Shown one piece after another: positions 1 through 10,313 of a DNA stretch of 64,000 nucleotides. Every line of letters begins with the position of its first letter. The first letter of the stretch is position 1. The stretch is from positions 2,046,001 through 2,110,000 of the forward strand of contig JARFIW010000831.1 of the NCBI GenBank assembly GCA_036346225.1, written 5' to 3'. The position numbers were made by a program, and so were the translations under genes. Source of the stretch: Platerodrilus igneus (taxonomy: Eukaryota; Arthropoda; Insecta; Coleoptera; Lycidae). The notes under the pieces are model-generated. The model made no database searches. It saw only the letters and a program-made list of their open reading frames with translations, and was not told where the DNA came from.

Positions 1-3000
1 AAAAGAAATTTCATCTGTTTAAATGTGAAACGAAAAGTAATTTGCAATTAGGTTATTTGATACGTTGTAACATTTTTTTTGACGACTGCAAATCACCTAA
101 AAGTTATTTGTTAAATACGTCATTTTGTCTATTCGATTAAACAAGTAAATATCGTCATTTAAATAAATATTCGTATTGGGATCGTGTAGCCCAATCATAA
201 TGCAGAGATTATTATCTCGTGCTAGTTTGGTTGCTAACAACAGGCGTTGGTTGTTTGAATAAATACCTCAATGTCAAGCGACTTTGAAACACTATGCGCA
301 GTGTGCCGGCCATCAGCTGGCATGGGCATTTGATAAGAATACATGATGCAGAAGGGTAGTGTTCTAGCCAGCAATTTGCGTGTGGCCTTACGCCTAGATG
401 TTTAATTCAAGTGCAACATGCACTTAAATAAGTGTTTTTAATAATGGTAAGCACAGATTTAATTCATAAAACAAACTAAATAAATTTGTTATAGCGCTCT
501 TCAATGTAATCGTAATATTTTTGATTTAATAGGAATGTTCTTCAATTTAATCGCAATTCTTTTGATTTAATCTAAACGTCTTTCAATTAGCAGTAATTAT
601 TTACAATATGACGTAATTTTCTTCGGTTTACATAATTTATTCAAGTTTAAGATAATCCTTTATTTGCGATGATGTTTTATTCGAAAGAAAATGCTAGGCA
701 AATGTCCGGTATTTACAAGTAATAAAGTGGATAATTACGGTCGACATAATTGTTTTGTAACGAATGAAATGCCGTAAAAGAAGGAAGCAAAGCGTTTTTT
801 GATAGCTGTTGGATTGGATTTTAGTTTGTTTCATTTTTGCAAGGAAGAAATACACTTCAAGTTCGTATAATTGTGTACAAAGAGGCGTACAGTTGGTTGG
901 CTACGTCACAACATGTGGACAGTCGATGTCATTTGTTTGTCGAGGCACAGTATGTAAGCACATCTGGTTTATACAAGGTAATACTGTTACATAAACAAGA
1001 ACCTGGCTATGCAAGGTAAGCCTTTTTATTATTTTCACATGACGTCTGCATTTGGGCCAGTATTGGTACAAGGCAACATATTAAGCATAACAGTGTAATG
1101 AGCTACGATTATTATTTTGCTTAACAAACTGTAAAGAACTTTTGATGTTTTGTATTTATCAAGATTTAAATCCAGGGTTGTACCTGTTATTACTACAAAT
1201 GAACTTAAACACCTTAATTGAGTTCTGATTAAAGTTTTCATTTATGTGTAATTATATTTAAAGCAAATATGAAAGTTAAATTATTAGATTTTTGAAATTT
1301 CTATATATACCTGTAAACCTAATAACTGATCTGATATTTTGGGTATTGATTTGAGATAGTTTTGTAACAAAAAGAAATGCTTAACATATTTGATATTTTA
1401 TTTGATTTTATTATTCTGCATCTGCGTAGAAGAAATTGAAGTACAATTTTGATGTATATATTTTGTACATACAACCTTTTATCATAAAGCAACATTTGAT
1501 TAAAGAATCATCATTTAATTCATTTAATTAATTGTTTTATTTTGAACAAGTGAGTTCAAGAATAGGGTAATTGAATCAAGGAGTAAAAGGCATAAATACC
1601 TTCAACATAATAATATTTCTAGCTCCCAATTGACGAAGGAGCACTGATAGCACTTTCAAAATTTGATGCCTAATATTTGTGTCTATAAAAGTGTGTGCAT
1701 AAGTGATATTTATAACTTTTCTTTCTATGAGGTAGCAAGAGTACACTTCTTGTGTCCTCCTTTGTTAATTTAATTCAATTTTCTTGACAGATCCTGCTTA
1801 AGCAGTAAAGGATATATTCCTCTATAAGGACTCCCAAGTCCCCCTTAAGGAAACTCTGTGTTTAAAACTTAATAACTTGGTGGCGCCTTCCCCATACCCC
1901 TATTTTGGTATAAGTTGAGTCAGTAAGTAAACAATGTTTTGTAAAAAGAACCACGACCAATCCTCATAAGCTCTACCCGAGGAATAAGACCTCTAGCATA
2001 GTCGGAAGATAGTTGAGTGAGTTCCATCATTTTAAGGAAATCCTTCCTTAAAGTGCACTGGTTTCATCAAACAATATTAAAGAACCCAGGAATTACTTTA
2101 CTTATTTACTTAACCAATTAAATAAAGTAGTATAGGTAAGAACGTAACCTAACAGACGTGTATTTTATTCATAAAAATAGGTAAATTGGTAAAAATAATA
2201 TTGTGAGACACAATGTGTTTCTATTATCTGACGAATTTCTGTGGTTTCGGCACCACGATAATTTTGTGTTTGTATAGCTCTAGACGTTTATAGCTTAGGA
2301 TCCATATTTCTGTGGTTACCATTATCGGCTCCAAGGTTTTTGAATCTTTCTTCGTATGTTTTGGGTTTATTTAGCTCACTTGTAAGATTCGATGTCATCC
2401 ATTTTTACCTTACAAAAGAACAAAATCCGTAACGTCTAACAGCACTTACATGTGACGACGCTGTTAGGCTACGAACACTAATTTCCCAATTATTTGAAGA
2501 TTAACAATCACATGGAGTAAACTTTAAACATTTTTCACCAAACTGTTAAATTCCTATATTTTCAATAAATACAGCTCGACCTCTGCATTGGCTGTTACGA
2601 ATTTATTAAAATTGAAATTTGTTTGAAGTAATTTTAAAGTTGATTAATTGTATTCTCCTGTCAGTGATTTTACGGGGTTCTGCTTTCATATAGAAAATTT
2701 TCGTGCAAATAAGCAATGTTTAAAAATGGAGCTAACCACATTCAACACGTAACATTTCGCAATGGTATTTTTTTATTTATAAATCCAAATCTTTTAGCTC
2801 TATAAAATTTCTTTTAATTATCGTTTAATATTACTCTGCGTGCCTGTCAATCACAATTTAATAGAAACACGCCCCAAATAAATACAAATTAGAAACAAAG
2901 GATTCATTTAACCGTAATACTTTTTGAACTAGACTGAATGTACAAGAATCCCATAAAAAGCACCGCCCTCACTTTACAAATTTCTAGTACTGCACATACA

Positions 3001-5146
3001 TAATTTAAAGCGTTTAGGTAGATCAAGTTGAAGGAGTTACTGCAAAGGCCATGCTCCCGTCGGTCGCGACAGAGGCTAAGAACAGCAACCGATGTCAGTG
3101 ACTTGCCGGCATCTGCGAGTCCAACTCGCGATAATTGGAGCAACCCCTTGTCTCATACAACCAAGATTTAAGCCTAACCTTTACCGCGTAATAAATTACA
3201 AAACCGCCCCAATTTACGCATATTACGTTTAACCCGGAAGTGATTTTTCATGTACGGGAACGTGAGATTTGTCGGAAACGTCACTTAATGCCATAACCAG
3301 TATGAGCGAAGTTCCGCGAAATGGTCTGCTTATGTTTTATATAAGTGTATGTGCTTGCTTTGTCCTAAGGTGTTTTGTGAATAGTGTTAATTAATAACAT
3401 TTACATCCTGGTAAGGCAATAATTATTTAACCGTTTAATTTTAATGACATTCACATGCTTAACGTCTCGAGATGGTGTACAAGTACACACAAAATGTAAT
3501 GTAAACAAACACGAGTACCTTAGAGGTTTCTCAAGATAACCTGTAAGTTAACATTCCTTTATGAAGTTCTCGTTTTAATAATAGACATCAGACAAGCCAT
3601 CTAAAAGTACACAGAACAGAAGCTTAAGTATAAATAAATAAAGAGTAAATCTCGGAAATGATGGTATTTTGACAGTAAATTGTTAGGTCTCTCGAAGTGG
3701 GCGAAGTTCACATCCGTAGGTAAAAATTCCTGAATTATTTTAGCACAGCAGCGCAACAATATGAAATACCATCAGTTGTTTAAAATTAATACTGTTTGCT
3801 GTCATTTAGTGATAGATGAATGGATGTTATTTATGGATCATGTATATTTTTAAGTAATTAATTAAGGTACGCTGGCCCCATCGTACAATATCAAAGCATG
3901 ATTTGTGTTTGCACCAACAGAAATTTCGTAAGAACTGAAAATTGATGGTTTTTATGTACAGTCGTTGTTGTACATAAAACCATCATTGAAGCTTGTGTGT
4001 GGTCTCGTGTTCCACAACATTTTACGATTGATTATGTGTTGCCAATGGTGTATGACAACGATCTATATGGGGGTGTCCCACGATGATCTAGCTACGAAGT
4101 ATCTCGTAAATTATCCATATTATGTGACCGGAATTTAGGGAATGAATAGGAATGACCTTTTTGCGTCTCTCAGAGCGCGAATCTCGAGTCCTTTGTTTGT
4201 CACGTGACAATAAGTTTGGAAATTTAAATAGGCACCCAATGCATTTCTACCTTTCCTCAAAGCCACTTTCGTGATACCACACTTATTAAAATGAAACACT
4301 GCAGTTTTTGTTTTATTATTTAGTTATCAACTACAAAGTAAAAATACAAAAAAAATGTGAGGGTGGCTCACTTACGAATATTCTTAAATTGACCTGAAAT
4401 GCGTGGTAGATTCTTGAAAATCACTCAACTCGCATAAGTTATCTAACGCACAGGAATCTCGTCACAGGCCTTGGTAACGTTTCAGATTTAAGTTGTAGTA
4501 ATCCCTAATAAAAATGTTGTCCATCCTTTTAAGTATTATATCTAAATTGTTTCCTTTTCTTCTAAAAATACTCTTCTGCATACCCAAGTACTTGAATTAT
4601 ATATGCCGGAGTCTTAGTATCTGCTTTAAAATTCTTTTTAATTTTATTTATTGCTTCTACTATTTATAAATCTAATAGTGAAAGTAACAAAACGCATCTC
4701 TGTCTGATACCATTTCTATTTCCTCATTATCTACTGTAATTATAGCATTTTGCTGCTTAGACTTGACCCTGCCGCTGTAAATATCCTAAATAGGTTATTT
4801 CAATCAACCGTATCATAAGCTTTTATCAGATCATTAAGCATGTATGGAATATTTCCTATAGCTTGCCTTTTTTTTCTAAAATTTCTGGCATAATTAATAT
4901 TACATCCCGAATGACATCGTCTTTAAAACTAAATTGCTCATCTGTCAATTTCTCTTTGTCTTCTTATATGTATTATTTTGGTTTAATTTTTAATAAATGA
5001 AAATAAACAAATGACTCAACACTGACGGACCTTCTGAGAAAGTACTACACTCAATGCTAAATGAGAAAGTTGGTCAACGGAAACTAATAAGTTTCCCGCT
5101 AAATAGTAATGAATAATTTTGTCTGGCAATGGGAAAGTAATTCAAG
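1..5146. other. AT-rich DNA without recognised genes
   Basis: No open frame here resembles a known protein; the longest (2904-3143, minus strand) has no recognisable motif and ordinary base composition. The stretch is AT-rich throughout, with scattered poly-A/T runs. The only structure I can support is the hairpin at 3944-3984, listed separately. Promoters or short exons of a distant gene could be hidden here and would not be visible without transcripts. Confidence 0.6.
3944..3984. repeat. 16-17 bp inverted repeat (hairpin)
   Basis: The left arm (3944-3960, GATGGTTTTTATGTACA) and right arm (3969-3984) are reverse complements apart from one extra T, separated by an 8-base loop. Shortly after it, 3992-4006 reads CTTGTGTGTGGTCTC, which recurs exactly at 18186-18200; there it also follows a GGTTTTATG-type sequence. 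This suggests a dispersed repeat, perhaps the terminal region of a DNA transposon. I cannot assign the family. Confidence 0.6.
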
Positions 5147-6735
5147 CATCATCATCATCATTAGGTCTTCAGTCCTGAAACTGGTTAGACGCGTACCATC
5201 ATTGTTTCCTATTCTGAACTAACATACAGGTTTCCCTGAAATTTGCACAGTCTGCATCTATCACTATCTGATCTAGGTCTGCATCTATCTCTTTTTTCCT
5301 ATCTCTACTTGTAATATACCCCATACTATTCCTCAAAAATGCCTTAGAACGTATTCTGCCCTTTTATTTCTCCTATTTTTTTTCACAGATATCCTTTTTT
5401 CCCAACTATTTCTACAACCTATTTGTTATTAACGTTGTCTGTCTATCCTCATACATCCGAAGCATGGCATTTCAAAAGGCTGCTACCGTTTTTCTGTCTG
5501 CGTTTCAGACTGCCCGTATTTCATAGGCATACTGTGCTGTGCTCCACACATATGCTTTCAACAATTTTCTTCTTGTTCTGTTTGTTGTTTTTCATCATAG
5601 GCGCTGTTCTTTCTTGTTAGATGCAGTTCGGTCCCCTTCTATTGTTTTACAATTATATAGCCTATTCCGCTGACATTCAGTGGCTGTGAAGGGGGGCAAG
5701 CAGCCTGTGGCTGCCAAGTTCCCCCAGCACTTAAACATTTACCGATTTAATATTATTCCAATATATTTTTTCGCACAGTCAACATTAGTTGCAGATATTT
5801 CACAACAAACACCAGTAGTTGTTTATAATAATCATCAGATTTATCTGCGTTTATTTTTTCGTCACTAGGTTTTCTGTCTCAAACCTGGTTAGACACGTAC
5901 CTGCGTTTATTTATATTCTGAATTAGCCTACACAGTGCCCCGAAATTCTCACACAGCATGTATACAGCTCAGTTCCCCTTCTATTGTTTTCTAATTTTAT
6001 GTCCTATTTCACCGAGATTCAGTGAAGAAGGTTAAGCAGCCTGTGGCTGCCAAGATCTCCCAACACTTAGACATTTGCCGAAATAATAGTTTTCCAGTAA
6101 ATCGAGAATATTGCCCAACTAATACTTGTAGTTGCTTATAATAATCATCATGTTTAAATACAGTTATTTTCTTCTTCATTAATTTATCCATCTTGGTACT
6201 GGTTGCATGCCTACCTCCATCGATTTCTATTCTGAGCCAGCCTACACATTTCCCTGAAACTCCTACAGCCTACATCTTTCACTATCTGTCTAACCTAGGT
6301 CTACCTCTTCTTCTGTTTTTTTATCTCTGCTTCTAATATATTCTGCACTATTCCCTCATGCTGTAGTAGGTGGTCTATCATCCTATCTCTCTTATTTTTT
6401 ACCGTTTTCCACATATTTCTTTCTTCCCCTACCATTTTTAGTACCTCTTTGTTCTTAATTTTGTCTGACCATGATATCTTCATCATACGTTTGTAGCAGC
6501 ACAATTCAAAGGCTTCTACCTTTTTCTTGTCCGCTTCTCCTACTGCCCACAACAGCCTATATACAGCTCGATTCCCTTCTATTGTTTTCTAATTATATGC
6601 TCCATTTCACCGAGATTCAGTGGTGTGTGAAGACGTTTGCCGTATTAATAGTTTTCCAGTAAATCTTTTCGCACAGTTAACAATAGTTGAGAGTATTGCA
6701 AAACCAATATCTGTAGTTGTTTATAATAATCACCA
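5147..6735 (-). repeat. Repeated 3'-end modules of the RTE-like LINE
   Basis: Downstream (on the coding strand) of the main copy lie further truncated 3' ends. The motif that marks the end of the coding region, an ACTGGTT..R.GCGTACC box on the plus strand, occurs at about 5163, 5868, 6178 and 6765. A second marker, CAGCCTGTGGCTGCCAAG, occurs at about 5700 and 6036. A C-terminal coding piece is present again at 6552-6301 (FELCCYKRMMKISW). The order of modules is matched in copy B, except that copy A has one more module. Confidence 0.75.
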
Positions 6736-6738
6736 TGT

Positions 6739-7410
6739 TTAAGTACAGTTATTATTTTTATCACTAGTTTTTCCATCTTGCGACTGGTTGGAAGCGTACC
6801 TCCATTGATTTCTATTCTGAGCTAGCCTACACATTTCCCTGAAATTCTCAAAGCCTACATCTTTCACTATTTGTGTGCAGTAGTCTAACCTAGGTCTACC
6901 TCTACTTCTCTTTTTTCCTATCTCTGCTTCTAATATATTCCACACTATTTCCTCATGTCTTAGTATGTGGCCTATCAACCTATTTCTCCTATGTTTTACT
7001 GTTTTCCACATATTTCTTTCTTCCGCTATCATTTCTAGTACCTCTTTGTCCGTAACTTTGCCTGTCCATGATATCTTCATCACACGTCTGTAGCACCACA
7101 TTTCAAAGGCTTCTACCTTTTTCTTGTCTGCTTCTCCTACTGCCCAGGCTTCACAGCCGTACAGTGCTGTGCTCCACACATATGTTTTAAGCAATTTTTT
7201 CCTTGTTTCTATGTTTGTTGTCTTTGAACGCAGTAGTTGCTTTTTCTTGTTAAATGTAGCACGACTTTGTGCTAATTTTTGTTTTATATCTTTTGTGCTT
7301 TTCCTATCCTGCGTTGTTTGGCTTCCTAGGTAGCAGAAATCCTTAACCTCTTGTACGTTCCTGTTACATATTTGTATTCTTGTTTGTGATTGATTTTCCC
7401 TTGTTTGCAT
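6739..7410 (-). pseudogene. LINE ORF2 C-terminal region (copy A)
   Basis: A 223-residue open frame, the longest intact piece of this copy. It begins with the region after the reverse transcriptase palm (VKDFCYLGSQ) and continues with the thumb-like family signature (TYVWSTALYGCEAW, FEMWCYRRVMKISW) and ends with the basic segment GRPRLDYCTQIVKDVG and NFREMCRLAQNRNQWR. The K/R-rich GRPR segment with a W-R ending is shared with RTE/BovB-like elements. It overlaps the reverse transcriptase piece by 85 bases in another frame, so a frameshift separates them. The same region is present, partly duplicated, at 6301-6552. Confidence 0.85.
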
Positions 7411-8494
7411 ACTAGTACCTTAGTTTTAGTTTTGTTAATTTTCATACCGGATTTCTCTGTTAGAACTGTTTCCATTTCATTAAGAGCAGCTTCTAACTCT
7501 TCCTTGCTAGATGCTAATACCGCTATATCATCTGCAAACCTAAGCATATCAATTTTTTGTCTCTGCATAGTAATTCCAAATGTCTTCCTGCATTTGACAG
7601 TATTCATTGCCTCTTCAATGTACGAGTTAAAAATTACTGGGGATAGGGCACATACCTGTCTCACCCCTTTCCTAATGTTTACTTTCCTACATTCCTGCTC
7701 TAATTCTATTACTGCTGTATGCTCTTTGTATAAGCTATGTACTATTCGTCTATCCCTATAACTCATTCCAATCTTTTTGAGTATTTCGAACATTTTTTTT
7801 CCATTTTACATTGTCGATTGCTTTTTCAAGATCTACAAACACTAATATACACGCTTTCTCCTTTTTCTATTGTTTTCTCCATTATCACTCTCAGATCTAA
7901 AATAGCCTCTCGTGTTCCCCTGTTTCGCCTAAACGCAAATTGGTCTTCTAGTATTTCTTCAGCCCATTTTTCCATTCGTCTTTGTACAATTTTAGTTATT
8001 ATTTTTGACACGTGTGCTGTCAAACTTAATGTTCAAAAATTTTCACATCTATCCGCGCCTTTCTTTTTTGGTATAGTTACTATGATGTTACGTTTGTAAT
8101 CTTTGGGTATCTCGCCTGTCTCATACATATAGCTTACAAGTTAGAAGAGACGTTCTGTTACTGCTTGTTCAGCGGTTTTTAGAGTTTCTGCTTGCACTTT
8201 ATCTGTACCCGGCGCCTTACCATTTTTCAGAACCTTTAATGCTAATTCAAACTCTCTCTCTCTCAGTATAGGATATCCCAAGTCATCATTTTCAATGTCC
8301 GGTTCCTGTTCTAATGCAGTTAGTTCCTCTCCTGCATATAAATTCCCTATATATTCTTGCCATCTACCCACTTTCTCTACATTTTCTATAATGACGTTTC
8401 CTTCCGTATCCCTTATATTATTGCTATACGGTTTTATATCCCTAAAATTCATTTTAATTAGTTTGTATGCTTCATCTGTCTTTCCTACTTCCAT
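7326..8494 (-). pseudogene. LINE reverse transcriptase (copy A), broken
   Basis: Three open pieces (8494-8141, 8023-7826, 7793-7326) together cover the fingers and palm of a non-LTR reverse transcriptase. Visible landmarks are NGKAPGTDKVQAETLK (family motif before RT domain 1), the region around FAFRRNRGTREAI, KGVRQVCALSPVIFN (normally RQGC.LSP..FN; here G is V), and the catalytic box FADDIAVLAS. It is separated into pieces by frameshifts and stops, including one that breaks the first catalytic aspartate motif near 7826. In an intact element this enzyme copies the LINE RNA at the nicked target. Confidence 0.85.
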
Positions 8495-8818
8495 CTTAGT
8501 CTGTACCTCTTTGCACTTTTTATCAATCCATTGTTCTTTAGCTTTCCTGCATTTGCGAATAATTTCCCATTTTATGGTTTTGTATCTCTGTTTTCCTGTT
8601 TCGTCTGATTAATTTTTGTATTTTCGTCTTCTATTAAATTCAGGATATCTTTTGTTATCCATGGTTTCTTATTTTCTTTTTGTGTATACCCTAGAATATC
8701 TCTGGTCGCCATGTCTAGGTTGGATCTAATGTTATTCCATTCTGTTTCCCGATATCGTTGAGCAATTCATTTGACTCTTTTTCGAATCTTTCTTGAATAT
8801 CTTTATCTTTTAGTTTCT

Positions 8819-9539
8819 CTAAGTCCAAGTGCCTTTTTCCATTTCTTTTTTCAAATTTTTATTTTTAAGTGCGGCCTTCATAATTACGATGTGGTCAGTG
8901 TCTATATCTGCTTCTGGGTAGCTTTTACAGTCTTTTACTTGATTCCTAAACCGTTGTCTAACAAGAATGTTATCAATTTGATATATTCCTATATCCCTTG
9001 GCATCTTCCACGTGTATCGTCTTCTAGCATGATGTTGAAATAATGTGTTTATGAAGGTTAAATTGTTTTTGTCGCAAAATTCTACCAACCTATTTCCCCT
9101 GTCGTTTCTCGTGCCTAATCCAAATAAACCTACTACCACTTCTTCCCTACCCTCACGTACCACTGCATTAAAATCCCCCGTAATTATTAAATTTTCATGT
9201 CTTTTTACGTTTCTTAATATGTCTTCAATATCTTTGTAGATCACTTCTACCTCTTCGTCACTGTAGCTAGAGGTGGGCACGTATACTTGTATTATTACTC
9301 TGTTTACCAGTTTATATTCTAATCTAACCATGAGTACTCTTTCGTTCTTTTGTCAGTAATTTTCTACACAGTATCCAATCTTTTTCCGTATAACTATCCC
9401 CATACCCCAAATTTCCTTCCTCTGCTCCTGTATGAATTAGCCTGAAGTCCCCACTCCAAAAATCCCTTGCCTTTGGCCACCGAACTTCGCTGATCCCTAC
9501 TATGTTTAGTGACAACCTATTCATTTCGATTTTTAACAT
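8819..9539 (-). pseudogene. LINE apurinic-type endonuclease domain (copy A)
   Basis: Two frames join around 9325-9331 to give the N-terminal endonuclease of the LINE, which nicks target DNA to prime reverse transcription. The upstream piece has a family-type opening (NIVGISEVRWP). The downstream 170-residue piece has GDFN, the conserved region RNDRGNRLVEFC, a YTWKMP box, QIDNILV, and near its end DTDHIVI, which stands for the SDH catalytic box with S replaced by T. The frame change and the missing start show it is inactive. It lies directly upstream of the reverse transcriptase in the same direction, as expected for one long ORF2-type protein. Confidence 0.8.
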
Positions 9540-9971
9540 TCTACGCTCCGACTCGCAAAATGTTCCCGACTTTAATTCTTAACTTTCCGATCGCAGCCTC
9601 CGAAGTAGTCCCCTCCCAGAGATCCGAATGGGGGACTATTTTATCTCCGGAATCTTTTACCCCAGAGAATGTGTCATCATTTTATCATATTTTAGGTGCG
9701 CTGTGTACTTGGGAGGTGATGTGGTGGTTTCCCGTTGCCTTCCACATCGCGGTTGTGTCTTAGACTGCCATACCGACTCCTATAGTCTCTGCCAATCTAA
9801 GTACCGAAAGAGCCGCTGCACTTTTTCGGGGACCTGTCTTAGTCTGGTTTTTCACTAACGACCCTACTACTTTGGACCTGTACTTCGACTATTTAGCTAA
9901 TTAGAGCACGCAAGCCATTTTACCTGTTCTAGTAATCTAGAACTTCGGCAAGGTGCAGGTTCATTCGAAAT

Positions 9972-10313
9972 GGAATTCGAGTACAGTGAAGGAAAATTAA
10001 TTTAAATTGTTGGTTATTTTCATTTTCATCTTATACTATATATACTATATACTATATACTATCATGCCGGAGACTTGTAAAAGTCACTGATAGTTAGTTG
10101 TTTTCATTCGAGTATAGCGGGTGCATGAAAAATATTTTGTACTCATCAATACACCGTGATTTGTATGTAATTCAGGAACTGGAATGATTGTTTTGCAGAG
10201 GGAAATGTGCCAGTCTGACGAGCTGCGGCAACACCGAAACCGGTCATTGGTTTTTTTCTTTGCAAAATAACCAACAATTTACATTAATTTTCGTTTACTA
10301 TACTCGACTTACT
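9972..10313. repeat. About 340-bp sequence with 48-bp inverted ends
   Basis: The left end (9972-10020) contains AAATTGTTGGTTATTTT preceded by GAAAATTAAT. The right end (about 10262-10313) is its reverse complement with a few changes (CGAGTATAG in place of CGAGTACAG). The interior has no coding potential and contains ACCGAAACCGGTCATTGG near 10232. It could be a small non-autonomous DNA transposon or the 3' end of a retroelement with an inverted terminal part. No target duplication was identified. Confidence 0.5.
10032..10063. repeat. TATAC-type microsatellite
   Basis: A short run of imperfect ACTATAT units (ACTATATATACTATATACT and onward) inside the interior of the 340-bp inverted-repeat sequence. 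Confidence 0.7.

Larger units (their letters stand above)
5147..9965 (-). mobile_element. RTE-like non-LTR retrotransposon, copy A
   Basis: A decayed LINE read on the minus strand: endonuclease (9539-8819), reverse transcriptase (8494-7326), a C-terminal region (7410-6739), then a long 3' part made of repeated modules. The last bases are CAT repeats on the plus strand, so on the coding strand it ends in TGATGATGATGATG. Short tandem tails of this kind are typical of RTE-related LINEs. The 5' end is not sharply visible: a somewhat GC-richer leader runs from 9540 to about 9965. No convincing target duplication was found. Clade assignment (RTE/BovB-like) rests on domain order, tail type and C-terminal motifs and is not certain. 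Copy B (48754-51327) is the same family. Confidence 0.8.

Noticed and set aside
8295..9239. Plus-strand frames opposite the LINE (for example 8295-8612, 9045-9239)
   Set aside because: Shadows of the minus-strand endonuclease and reverse transcriptase; no independent motif.
5131..9985. Target duplication for LINE copy A (GTAATTCAAG against GGAATTCGAG)
   Set aside because: Only eight of ten bases match and the 5' end is uncertain, so chance cannot be excluded.
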